A DNA stretch of 64,000 nucleotides from Chloroflexota bacterium (GCA_004297395.1 SCUO01000036.1:1-64000); one strand, 5' to 3'; shown: positions 19,308-28,027, numbered from the stretch's first letter. Translations and numbers: made by a program. The notes: generated by a model from the sequence alone, not told the origin.

Positions 19308-20234
19308 TCACGGCGTGATCTCGAACGACATGGCGATGGCCTCCGCGACCGCGAACTCGGCCTCGGAGGTTCCCTCGGCGATGCTGATCATGGTGATCAG
19401 TCGGGTCCCATCGATTTCGATGATGTGCAAGTGCCATCGGCTGTTCGGGCCCTGGGCATAGAAGCCGCCCGGGAACACGAAGTAGTCTCCCGTCGACTCC
19501 CCGGACCTCCGGTCGCAGGCCGAAATGACGTCGCCCCCCGGAAGATGGAGCTCCAGCGCACGGGCCTGGAATCCGCCGATGCTCGTCGGCTCGTGACCTG
19601 ACGTCGTGTACGACGTGTTGGCCTGCAGCGCGGAAACGAGGTCAGCGGCGCTCGGACCGACGACGACATCGCCTTGCTGGTCCGGTGACCCGGTGCCATC
19701 CAGATCCCAGTGGCATGCGTCGCTGAACAGGCGGTCGGCCTGCATGAACCCGATCAGAACCCCCTCGTTGCTCCCTGCCGGGCTGGTGAGCGCCGGGATC
19801 TCGGGATGGCCGACCCAGCCCTCGGGAATGTTCGCCACGATCGAGAGGCCCGGGTCGATGAACGACAGGTCCATGCGATACCGACCCGCCGACAGGATGC
19901 CGCTACGGAGGTCAACGGGTCCGCTAGCGACCGGGGAGCTGGTCGGGATCGCCGTCGGCGACGCGGTTGGCAGCGGCGTTGTCGGCCCCCCGACACCGCC
20001 CTGTCTGGGCAGCAGGTTGTAGCCGACGACGGCGACGACGAGGACCGCGGCAGCCGCGGTGCCGAGTTTCACGATTGGGTTCATGGGGAGCCTCCGAAGG
20101 AGGCGCCACGAACGCCGCTGGCGCTGGACGCTGATCCGGTCTGCGACGACGTCGATGATGCGGTCAGGCATCGTCGTGGGTCCGTCGTCCATCCAATGCC
20201 GGAGCAGGCGGTCGATGTCGGAGTGCTGGTTCAT
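19308..20234 (-). CDS. Putative membrane anti-sigma factor (module C)
   Basis: Paralogue of 17665-18591 (RISVQRQRRSWRLLRRLPMNPIVKLGTAAAAVLV). Confidence 0.7.
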   Translation of the reverse strand: MNQHSDIDRLLRHWMDDGPTTMPDRIIDVVADRISVQRQRRSWRLLRRLPMNPIVKLGTAAAAVLVVAVVGYNLLPRQGGVGGPTTPLPTASPTAIPTSSPVASGPVDLRSGILSAGRYRMDLSFIDPGLSIVANIPEGWVGHPEIPALTSPAGSNEGVLIGFMQADRLFSDACHWDLDGTGSPDQQGDVVVGPSAADLVSALQANTSYTTSGHEPTSIGGFQARALELHLPGGDVISACDRRSGESTGDYFVFPGGFYAQGPNSRWHLHIIEIDGTRLITMISIAEGTSEAEFAVAEAIAMSFEITP

Positions 20235-20782
20235 GCCGAAGTCCCTCCGACGGCGGCCGTGCGGGCGTCCGCGTCGAGCGCGGCGCGCATGGCGCGATGG
20301 GCGTGATGAAGGCGGGAGCGAATCGTTCCCGCGGGAAGGCCAAGAAGGTCGGCGATCTCGCTGGGCTCGTAGCCGACGTAGTGACGGAGCACGAGGAGCG
20401 CGCGTTCGTCGGCGGAGAGCCGGCGAAACCCGCGGTCGAGCTGGTCGCGATCGGCCAGGGTCAGGAGATCGTCGGGTGCCGCCGGGTCGTCGAACGGGAG
20501 CACGTGGAGGTTCGCGATCCTCCGGCGCTCCCGCCCGGCCTCGGCGATGCAGACGTTGGTCAGGAGTCGGTGGGTCCAGGCGTCGAAGCGGTCCGGATCG
20601 CGGAGGTCCGGCAGGTCACGCCAGGCGATCACCAGCGCGTCCTGCAGGGCATCCTCGGCCCGATCGACATCCCGGAGGATCCGGTACGCGATCGCGAAGA
20701 GGCGATCGCCCCGCGACCGGACCAGGTCGACGAACGCCGCCTGGTCTCCTCGCTGGGCCGCCTCGACGAGGTCGCGATCCAC
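20231..20782 (-). CDS. RNA polymerase ECF sigma factor (module C)
   Basis: Close paralogue of 18588-19136 (DVDRAEDALQDALVIAWRDLPDLRDPDRFD...GTIRSRLHHAHRAMRAALDADAR). Confidence 0.92.
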   Translation of the reverse strand: MDRDLVEAAQRGDQAAFVDLVRSRGDRLFAIAYRILRDVDRAEDALQDALVIAWRDLPDLRDPDRFDAWTHRLLTNVCIAEAGRERRRIANLHVLPFDDPAAPDDLLTLADRDQLDRGFRRLSADERALLVLRHYVGYEPSEIADLLGLPAGTIRSRLHHAHRAMRAALDADARTAAVGGTSA

Positions 20783-20900
20783 CGGCGTCTCCCGGTCGGG
20801 CGTCCATTGGGGACGCTGTCCACCAGTATCGGTTGATCCGATGCCCCCGGCGTTGGAAATCGAGAGGTGGTCCCTCGCCGAAATCCATCATGTGCAGGCC

Positions 20901-20948
20901 TTGACATCCGGCCGTTCGTTCTTATATTGACTGCCATCGTCAGTCAAT
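20901..20948 (+). promoter_or_regulatory. Sigma70-type promoter with overlapping operator-like dyad upstream of TetR gene
   Basis: TTGACA (20901-20906)-N16-TATATT (20923-20928); dyad ATTGACTG (20926-20933)-N7-CAGTCAAT (20941-20948). Confidence 0.75.
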
Positions 20949-21123
20949 GAAATGGAGTGCGTCCCGATGATGGCAGCGCTTCGCTGTGGCCTCGTGCGGC
21001 ACACTCGATTGCGAGTCGTGGCTGGAGCACTGGGGATCGCGGATGCGCATCGCGGCGGCCCGGCCGCGATGCCAGGCCGCGCGCCGCTCGCCGACGACCG
21101 CGTGCAGAGGGCCTGAAGGTCAG

Positions 21124-21768
21124 ATGGCCCCGCGCAGCTACGACCTTGGCCGCCGGGCGACGACGACAGCCGCGACCCGCCGCCGGATCATCGAAGCGGC
21201 GACGACGCTGTACCGAGAACGAGGCGTGGCCGGCACGTCGCTCGCCGCCGTGGCCGAGCGGGCCGACGTCGCCCGGGGCACGATCGTCAACCACTTCGGG
21301 AGCGCCGACCTGCTCCTCGGAGCCGTGGTCGACGAGATTCTCGTCGCGATCGAGGTTCCCGACGAGCGGATCCTCAACGGCGCGACCTCGACCGAGGAGC
21401 GGGTCCGCCGGTTCGTGGATGCGATGGTCCGCTTCAACGATCGAAGCCGGTCGTGGTGGGAGGTCTTCCGGCGCGACATGGACAGCCCCGTCCTCAGGGC
21501 GCGGGAGGCGGGCTACTGGGCGTCGTTCGAGCGCCTCCGGCGCGCCACGATGGGCGACGCCGGCACCGATCGAGTCGCCGTGGCGACGGTCGGAGCACTC
21601 GTGCACCCGGGGACCCTGTGGACGTTCACCGAGGCCGGCCTGAGCCTCGACGAGACGATCGAGGCCATCACGGCCCTGGTCGTGGGCCTCATCAGGCGGA
21701 CCGAAGCCAACGGGCCCACAAGCGGTCCCGTGGCAGGGCATGATCCGGGGGACAGGAGGGTTCGGTGA
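21124..21768 (+). CDS. TetR-family transcriptional regulator
   Basis: RRRIIEAATTLYRERGVAGTSLAAVAERADVARGTIVNHFGSADLLL HTH. Confidence 0.9.
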   Translation: MAPRSYDLGRRATTTAATRRRIIEAATTLYRERGVAGTSLAAVAERADVARGTIVNHFGSADLLLGAVVDEILVAIEVPDERILNGATSTEERVRRFVDAMVRFNDRSRSWWEVFRRDMDSPVLRAREAGYWASFERLRRATMGDAGTDRVAVATVGALVHPGTLWTFTEAGLSLDETIEAITALVVGLIRRTEANGPTSGPVAGHDPGDRRVR

Positions 21769-22163
21769 TCCTGCGGCAGGTCCATGCCTGGCTCGCCTGG
21801 GCATTGGTGGCAACGATCGTCGCCCAGGTCTTCCTGGCCGGCACGGCGATGGCGAACCTCGGTGGGTCGGGCGACTTCTCGACCCACATCGAGTTCGGCT
21901 ACACGGTCGTCGGGATCGCCTCCCTGGCTCTCGTCCTGTCGGCCATCGCGGCCCGGCGGGGCCGGCGGGAGGTCGGAATCGCGGCCGGCCTGCTGGTCCT
22001 GTACGTCGTCCAGACGGTGCTGCCGTCGGCGCGCTCGGCGTACCCGATCCTCGCGGCGCTCCATCCCCTGAACGCCATGCTCCTGTTCGGGCTGGCGATC
22101 TGGTACGCCCGCCGGGCCTGGACGGCACGGACGAGTGGCCCGGCCGGTCCCGGCGGGGCCTGA
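21765..22163 (+). CDS. Small membrane protein (DUF6220-like)
   Basis: About 4 TM helices; GTGA overlap with TetR gene. Confidence 0.5.
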   Translation: MILRQVHAWLAWALVATIVAQVFLAGTAMANLGGSGDFSTHIEFGYTVVGIASLALVLSAIAARRGRREVGIAAGLLVLYVVQTVLPSARSAYPILAALHPLNAMLLFGLAIWYARRAWTARTSGPAGPGGA

Positions 22164-22196
22164 CCGATCTCGGCGTCGATATCTGGAGGGATTGGC

Positions 22197-22691
22197 GTGG
22201 ATCTCTACGGCTGGATCGTCTTCGCCCACATCGTGACGGTCATCCTGGCCTTCGCCGCACACGGGGTCTCGGCCTGGGCGATCTTCAGGGTTAGCGCCGA
22301 GCGGGATCGAACGCGGCTGTCGGCGATCCTCGACCTGTCGTCGAGCGCCCTGACCGCGGCGGGGATCCTGCTCCTCATCACGGTCGTGCTCGGCCTCGCC
22401 GCGGCCGTCATGGGTGGCCACTTCGCGAAGTTCTGGCCGTGGGCCGCGATCATCGTCCTGGTCATCGCCTTCGGCTCGATGACGCCGTTTGCCGCGATCC
22501 CGCTGAACAAGGTCCGGGCCGTCCTCGCCGTCGCCAAGCCCGGCGACATCAGCGGCCGGCCGGTCGGGGCGAGCGGGACGGACGAGGAGCTGGCGGTGGC
22601 GTTGGCGGCCATCCGGCCGGAGGTCCCGGCCGTCATCGGCGTCGCCGCGATCCTCATCCTCGCCTGGCTCATGCGGGCGAAACCCTTCTGA
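22197..22691 (+). CDS. Integral membrane protein (DUF2269-like)
   Basis: YGWIVFAHIVTVILAFAAHGVSAW...; 4 TM. Confidence 0.5.
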   Translation: MDLYGWIVFAHIVTVILAFAAHGVSAWAIFRVSAERDRTRLSAILDLSSSALTAAGILLLITVVLGLAAAVMGGHFAKFWPWAAIIVLVIAFGSMTPFAAIPLNKVRAVLAVAKPGDISGRPVGASGTDEELAVALAAIRPEVPAVIGVAAILILAWLMRAKPF

Positions 22692-22767
22692 TCGCTGGGC
22701 GGTGACGGCGCGGCGCGCTATCCTCGGCCTACCTCGCCCCGATCGAGGCGTCCCCGAAGGAGCGACC

Positions 22768-23193
22768 ATGGCGCCGAAGGACCCAAAGCTCGATCTGCTG
22801 AAGTCGATCCCGATCTTCGAGGGCCTCGGCGAGCACCAGCTCGAGCAGATCGCCCAGCTCGTCGATGAGGCCGATGTCCCAGCGGGGAAGGTCCTGATGC
22901 GGCAGGGCGAGCCGGGCGACGAGATGTTCATCGTGGTCCATGGCAACTTCACCATCGACCGTGACGGGAACGTGATCCGCGACTGCAGCGCCGGGCACGC
23001 GCTCGGCGAGCTGAACCTCCTCTCGCAAGGGCTTCGCTCCGCAACGGTCACGGCCAACGAGCCGAGCCGTGTCCTGGTCGTCGGGCATCGCGAGTTCCAT
23101 GCGCTCCTGGAGGTGGCCCCGGAGATTGCGAGGCACATGCTCGTCAATCTGGCCCGGCAGCTCCGAGCCCTCGACGAGGACGCCGTCGCCTAG
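22768..23193 (+). CDS. Stand-alone cyclic nucleotide-binding domain protein
   Basis: LKSIPIFEGLGEHQLEQIAQL...GKVLMRQGEPGDEMFIVVHG...; no C-terminal HTH. Confidence 0.82.
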   Translation: MAPKDPKLDLLKSIPIFEGLGEHQLEQIAQLVDEADVPAGKVLMRQGEPGDEMFIVVHGNFTIDRDGNVIRDCSAGHALGELNLLSQGLRSATVTANEPSRVLVVGHREFHALLEVAPEIARHMLVNLARQLRALDEDAVA

Positions 23194-23249
23194 GCACCGC
23201 TGATTGCGAGACCGCCCGGACCGATCTCCGAACTCCCTACACTCAGCCG

Positions 23250-24314
23250 ATGCGGATCGCCCACGTTCGAGAGCGGAATGCCCCGGCTGGCGCACCCTGG
23301 CGCCTGGCCGCGGCGCTCGACCGTCCCGCCGCGACCAACCCCGAGCCGCAGCGCTGGCTGGACCTCGAGGTGGCCCGACGCCGACTCGTCGCTCGAGATG
23401 CCCGGCTGGCCCACAACAGCGTCCTCTTCCGCCTTCCGATCCTGACCCTCGACGACCACCTCGCCCGCGGGCTGCGGGTGGCGGCGCTGGCCGATATCGT
23501 CGAAGGCGTGGCCGGTGCGAGCGGGCCCGGGCCAGGTCCGGACGACGACGCCGTGCTGGACGCGGCGGATCTTCGGTTCGGGCCGCCGATCCTCCGGCCG
23601 CCGGCGTTCCGCGACTTCTACGCCTTCGAACGCCACGTCCAGTCCATGTGGGACCGGCGCGGCGGCGAGATCCCGGAGCCGTGGTTCCGGATCCCCGTCT
23701 TCTACTTCTCGAACACCTCGGAGATCCGGGGCCCCCACGAGCCGGTCTGGGCGCCGAGCGGCTGCCAGGAGCTCGACTTCGAGCTCGAGGTCGGGGCCCT
23801 CGTCGACACGCCGGCCATCGACCTCGATGCCGGCGACGCGGAGGCGGTCATCGGTGGCTTCTTCGTCCTCAGCGACTGGTCGGCCCGTGATCTCCAGCGG
23901 GACGAGATGCCGGTCCGGATGGGACCCGCCAAGGCCAAGGACTTCGCGACCTCGATCGGGCCCTGGCTGGTCACGCCCGACGAGCTCGCCGATGCGCGCG
24001 TACCCGGTGCGACCGGGCCGGACCTGGCGATGACGAGCGTGGTTCGCGCCGCCGACGGCCGCGAGATGCCGATCTCGTCCGGGACCTGGGCGTCGTGCCA
24101 CTACTCATTCGGTCAGATGCTCGGCCGGGCCTCGGCCGACGTCCACCTCCGGGCCGGCGAGATCCTGGGCTCCGGCACGGTCGGCAGCGGCTGCCTGCTG
24201 GAGGTCAAGGACGCGACCCTAGGACGCTGGCTCGAGCCGGGCGACGAGCTCTCGCTCACGATCGAGCGTCTCGGGACGCTCCGGACGCCGATCGTGGCTC
24301 GCCCGGCGCGGTGA
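23250..24314 (+). CDS. Fumarylacetoacetase / FAA hydrolase family
   Basis: FRDFYAFERHV, DFELEVGAL, GGFFVLSDWSARDLQRDEM, GSGTVGSGCLLE. Confidence 0.88.
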   Translation: MRIAHVRERNAPAGAPWRLAAALDRPAATNPEPQRWLDLEVARRRLVARDARLAHNSVLFRLPILTLDDHLARGLRVAALADIVEGVAGASGPGPGPDDDAVLDAADLRFGPPILRPPAFRDFYAFERHVQSMWDRRGGEIPEPWFRIPVFYFSNTSEIRGPHEPVWAPSGCQELDFELEVGALVDTPAIDLDAGDAEAVIGGFFVLSDWSARDLQRDEMPVRMGPAKAKDFATSIGPWLVTPDELADARVPGATGPDLAMTSVVRAADGREMPISSGTWASCHYSFGQMLGRASADVHLRAGEILGSGTVGSGCLLEVKDATLGRWLEPGDELSLTIERLGTLRTPIVARPAR

Positions 24315-24844
24315 GCGAGGCGGCCCAGGTGGGCGACGCGACGCCGCGATCGGCGGTGGTCGTCGTCGCGATGACCGCGGCCCACGCCCCGCGGGTCCTC
24401 GAGATCTACGGCGAGGGCATCGCGACCGGCGACGCGACCTTCGAATCGGTCGTCCCCGACTGGGCCAGCTTCGACGCCGGGCACCTCCCGGAGGCGCGCC
24501 TCGTGGCCGTGGTCGGCGGCCAGGTCGGGGGTTGGGTGGCCCTGTCGCCGTATTCGTCGCGCGCGGTCTACCGCGGCGTCGCCTGGGAGAGCGTCTATGT
24601 CGCGGCCGCGTCGCGCGGCCGGGGCATCGGGCTGATCCTCCTCGAGGCGGCCATCGTTGCGGCCCAGGCAGCCGGCTTCTGGACGCTCCTCGCCGGCATC
24701 GAGATCGAGAACCGGGCCTCGCTTGCCCTGCACAGGCGCGCGGGATTCCGGGAGCTTGGCACCCACGAGCGACTCGGGCGGGATCCGGCCGGGCGCTGGC
24801 GCGACGTCGCCATCCTCGAGTGGCGGGCTCCGGAGCCCGCCTGA
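24311..24844 (+). CDS. GNAT N-acetyltransferase (phosphinothricin acetyltransferase-like)
   Basis: IYGEGIATGDATFES, SVYVAAASRGRGIGLILLEA, ENRASLALHRRAGFRELGTH; GTGA overlap with previous gene. Confidence 0.85.
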   Translation: MSEAAQVGDATPRSAVVVVAMTAAHAPRVLEIYGEGIATGDATFESVVPDWASFDAGHLPEARLVAVVGGQVGGWVALSPYSSRAVYRGVAWESVYVAAASRGRGIGLILLEAAIVAAQAAGFWTLLAGIEIENRASLALHRRAGFRELGTHERLGRDPAGRWRDVAILEWRAPEPA

Positions 24845-24862
24845 CCGCAATCGGCGCCGGGA

Positions 24863-24894
24863 GGTTGGGGAGCCCGGCGGTTGGGGAGCCCGGC
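24863..24894. repeat. Two exact 16-bp tandem units
   Basis: GGTTGGGGAGCCCGGC x2 between convergent genes. Confidence 0.8.
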
Positions 24895-24896
24895 GG

Positions 24897-25448
24897 TCAG
24901 TCTTCCTGGTCGGGGTGGTGCTTCTTCATCGACGCGTATTCCGGCGGGAAGGCTCGCATCAGGCGGCGCAGCAGCCCGTGGAGGATCTCCTTCTCGTCGT
25001 TCGACAGGGCCGAGGCGATGAGGGCCTCGCGCTGTGCCTGGGCGCCGGTGCAGCGCTCCCAGGCGGCGTGGCCGGCGTCGGTCGGCTCGATGAGCGTGCC
25101 GCGGCGGTCGTTGGGGTCGGGCAGCCGGCGGATCAGGCCGGCCTCCTCGAGGCGATCCAGGCGGGCCGTCATCGCGCCGCTCGAGAGGTGCATCGATTCG
25201 CCGAGCTGGCCAGGCGACATCCGGTACGGCGCGCCGAGGTAGCGCAGGTCCCCGATCAGGGCGTAGGCCCGCCGGTCCATCCCGAACTCGGCGAGGGTCT
25301 CGTCCATCGACCGGTCGAAGTAGCGAGCCAGGGTCTGGATCCGCTGGACGATCGCCTCGGTGGCGACATCGAGGGACGGGATCTCCCGCTTCCAGACCTC
25401 CAGCTTCGCGTCCAGGCGATCCAGCTGTTCGTCGGCGGCCGTCTTCAT
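24897..25448 (-). CDS. MarR-family transcriptional regulator
   Basis: SPGQLGESMHLSSGAMTARLDRLEEAGLIRRLPDPNDRRGTLIEPTDAG winged HTH; start trimmed to ATG 25448. Confidence 0.9.
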   Translation of the reverse strand: MKTAADEQLDRLDAKLEVWKREIPSLDVATEAIVQRIQTLARYFDRSMDETLAEFGMDRRAYALIGDLRYLGAPYRMSPGQLGESMHLSSGAMTARLDRLEEAGLIRRLPDPNDRRGTLIEPTDAGHAAWERCTGAQAQREALIASALSNDEKEILHGLLRRLMRAFPPEYASMKKHHPDQED

Positions 25449-25454
25449 GTAAAG

Positions 25455-25517
25455 AGTATTTAACGGAAGACGCTTGATGTCAAGTCTCTTGACATCAAGC
25501 AACATAGGGGATACAGT
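25455..25517. promoter_or_regulatory. Divergent promoters sharing a double MarR-like dyad
   Basis: Dyad GCTTGATGTCAAG-tct-CTTGACATCAAGC (25472-25500). + strand: TTGACA (25489-25494)-N17-TACAGT (25512-25517). - strand: TTGACA (25483-25478)-N17-AATACT (25460-25455). Confidence 0.85.
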
Positions 25518-25593
25518 ACCCCCAGATAGTTCGGGATCAAGAGTCTTTGGATCGAAGCAGATACCCGAATCGAGAGAAGGGAGGCCGCCGGAT

Positions 25594-25875
25594 ATGAGCG
25601 AGCTGATGAACCCTCGGGTCCCCGGGCTCGGACTGGCGCCGGCCCTCGCGTCCCGCGACATGCAGTCCGGCCAGCGTGCCGTCCGCACGCTCGACATGTT
25701 CCTGGCCGACCGGGCGGCGAATCGCCCCGCCATGGCGGCCGCGACCGTCGGCGCGGCCAACGCCGTCATGCGGCTGCCTCGCCGCGTCGGCGGCGACGGC
25801 GGCTTCGGCACGAACCGAGCCGCGGCGACGTCCATCATCGAGCGCCGCCCCGGCCAGCCCGCCCCGCAGGTCTGA
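25594..25875 (+). CDS. Small hypothetical protein
   Basis: 93 aa MSELMNPRVPGLGLAPALASRDMQSGQ...; upstream AGAAGGGAGG SD and strong promoter. Confidence 0.65.
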   Translation: MSELMNPRVPGLGLAPALASRDMQSGQRAVRTLDMFLADRAANRPAMAAATVGAANAVMRLPRRVGGDGGFGTNRAAATSIIERRPGQPAPQV

Positions 25876-25907
25876 ACCGGCGGCCGGCAACGGCCACGCG
25901 TCACTAG

Positions 25908-25935
25908 ACTGGCCTCCTCAACCGAGGAGGCCAGT
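25908..25935 (+). promoter_or_regulatory. Perfect dyad/hairpin over the hmgA -10 and SD
   Basis: ACTGGCCTCCTC-aacc-GAGGAGGCCAGT; overlaps TAGACT (25905-25910) and GAGGAGG SD (25924-25930). Confidence 0.8.
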
Positions 25936-25941
25936 CGTTCC

Positions 25942-27165
25942 ATGTACTACGTCCGCCATGGAAGCGTCCCGCCCCAGCGCCACACCCAGCATCGCCGGCC
26001 CGATGGCGGGCTCCATGCCGAGGAGCTGTTCGGCGTCGAGGGCTTCTCGGGCCGCAGCTCGCTGCTCTATCACCTCGTCCCGCCGACCCAGACCCACAGG
26101 ATCGAGCCGGTCCGCGAGGTCCGCCTGGAGGCGGCCCACGAAACGGCCCATCGCCACCACCTGACCAAGACCGGCGACGTGCCGGTCCGCGGTGATGCGA
26201 TCTCGGGCCGGATTCCGCTGTACTTCAACAATGACGTCGTCTTCGGCGTGGTCCGGCCCGCGGAGGCCATGCCCGAGGGCCAGTTCTACCGGAACGGCGT
26301 GGCCGACGAGATGCTCTTCATCCACGAGGGCACGGGCGTGTGCGACACGATCTTCGGGCCCTTGCGCTACGGGCCGGGCGACTACCTCGTCCTGCCCATC
26401 GGCACGACCTGGCGCCTCGATCCGGACGAGGGATCAGAACAGCGGCTGCTGTACCTCGAGGCGCCGTCCGAGATCGAGCCGCCGAAGCGCTATCGCAACG
26501 ACTACGGACAACTCCTGGAGCACTCGCCATACAGCCAGCGGGATCTCCACGCGCCCGAGGACGTCCGCCCCCGTGACGAGCACGGCGACTTCGTGATCCA
26601 CGTTCGATCGACGGACCTCGTGACGGCCTACCACTACCGCCACCACCCCTTCGACCTCGTCGGCTGGGATGGCTACCTGTGGCCGTTCCGGTTCAACATC
26701 GCCGACTTCCAGCCGATCACCGGGCGGGTCCACCAGCCGCCGCCGGTCCACCAGACGTTCCAGGCTCGCAACTTCGTCGTCTGCTCGTTCGTGCCCCGGA
26801 AGTTCGACTACCACCCGCTGGCGATCCCGGCGCCGTACAACCACTCGAACATCAACAGCGACGAGGTCATCTACTACGTCGCCGGCAACTTCATGAGCCG
26901 GCGCGGCGTGGAGATCGCCTCGTTCACCCTCCACCCGGCGGGCATCCCGCACGGGCCGCACCCGGGCACGGTCGAGGCCTCGATCGGCAAGGAGGGGACC
27001 GAGGAGCTGGCGGTCATGGTCGACACCTTCCACCCCCTCAAGCTCACGAAGGCCGCCCTGGATCTCGACGACGACCGCTACCCGTACTCGTGGCTGCCGC
27101 CCGAGGACGCGGAGGGCCACGCATCCGAGCTCGCGGCGCGAGGGCCGGAGGCGTTCCCGGACTGA
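25942..27165 (+). CDS. hmgA: Homogentisate 1,2-dioxygenase
   Basis: HTQHRRPDGGLHAEELFG, PPPVHQTFQARNFVVCSFVPR, PYNHSNINSDEVIYYVAGNFMSR, HPAGIPHGPHPG, ELAVMVDTFHPLKLTKAA. Confidence 0.93.
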   Translation: MYYVRHGSVPPQRHTQHRRPDGGLHAEELFGVEGFSGRSSLLYHLVPPTQTHRIEPVREVRLEAAHETAHRHHLTKTGDVPVRGDAISGRIPLYFNNDVVFGVVRPAEAMPEGQFYRNGVADEMLFIHEGTGVCDTIFGPLRYGPGDYLVLPIGTTWRLDPDEGSEQRLLYLEAPSEIEPPKRYRNDYGQLLEHSPYSQRDLHAPEDVRPRDEHGDFVIHVRSTDLVTAYHYRHHPFDLVGWDGYLWPFRFNIADFQPITGRVHQPPPVHQTFQARNFVVCSFVPRKFDYHPLAIPAPYNHSNINSDEVIYYVAGNFMSRRGVEIASFTLHPAGIPHGPHPGTVEASIGKEGTEELAVMVDTFHPLKLTKAALDLDDDRYPYSWLPPEDAEGHASELAARGPEAFPD

Positions 27166-27247
27166 GGTTCACGAAGGTGCCCGCCGCGCCGGCCCGTCAG
27201 GGGTTACGACGTGCGGCGCACCGCGCGGGCCGCGCATGATAGGCGGC

Positions 27248-28027
27248 ATGACCGAGACGCCCCGCGACACGATTCGCCGCCGGATCCTCGCCGGCGAGAC
27301 CCTCTTCGGCGCATGGGCCGACGTCGGCTCGCCGTTGGCCACCGAGATCGCCGCGAGCGCGGGGTACGACTGGTGCGTCATCGACATGGAGCACGGCTCG
27401 GCCACCGAGGCCGACGTGCTCGCCCTGCTCCTGGCCATCGAGGCCGGCGGGGCGGCGGCGCTCGTCAGACCGCCATCGGGCGAGCGCCTCCGGATTGGAC
27501 GGGCCCTGGATCTCGGCGCGGCCGGCGTGGTCGTGCCCCAGCTCCACAGCGCCGCCGAGGCCGCCGAGGCGGTGACCTTCCTGCGCTATCCACCGGACGG
27601 GCGCCGGGGCGTCGCCCTGCGGACCCGCGGTGGTCGGCTCGGGACGCTGGGCCACACGGAGATCCGGTCGGTCAACGAGAAGCTCGTGGGGATCGTCCAG
27701 ATCGAGTCGCCGGGTGCGCTTCGCGAGGTCGATGCGATCGCCGCGACCGACGGCGTGGACGTCCTGTTCGTCGGCCCGGCCGACCTGTCGCACTCGCTCG
27801 GGATCCCCGGCCAGTTCTCGAACCCGGAGTACCTGGCCGCGCTCGATGCGGTCGTGGCCGCGTGCAGGCGCCACGGCAAGGCGCCCGGAATCCTCCTGTA
27901 CGACCACGCCGCGTTCGGGCCGCACCTCGAGCGCGGCTTCCGGTTCGTCGGGGTCGGGTCGGAATCGAACTTCGTGGCCGTGGGCGCCCGGGCGGCGCTC
28001 GAGGCGGGGCGGACCGCGGCGGGATAG
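27248..28027 (+). CDS. HpcH/HpaI aldolase/citrate lyase family protein
   Basis: FGAWADVGSPLATEIAASAGYDWCVIDMEHG, VDVLFVGPADLSHSLGIPG; ORF track start is 27236. Confidence 0.9.
   Translation: MTETPRDTIRRRILAGETLFGAWADVGSPLATEIAASAGYDWCVIDMEHGSATEADVLALLLAIEAGGAAALVRPPSGERLRIGRALDLGAAGVVVPQLHSAAEAAEAVTFLRYPPDGRRGVALRTRGGRLGTLGHTEIRSVNEKLVGIVQIESPGALREVDAIAATDGVDVLFVGPADLSHSLGIPGQFSNPEYLAALDAVVAACRRHGKAPGILLYDHAAFGPHLERGFRFVGVGSESNFVAVGARAALEAGRTAAG

Noticed and set aside
25449-25943. N-terminal extension of the MarR ORF (348-aa version)
   Set aside because: Runs through the divergent promoter/operator and antisense to the 25594 gene; MarR homology starts at MKTAADEQ.
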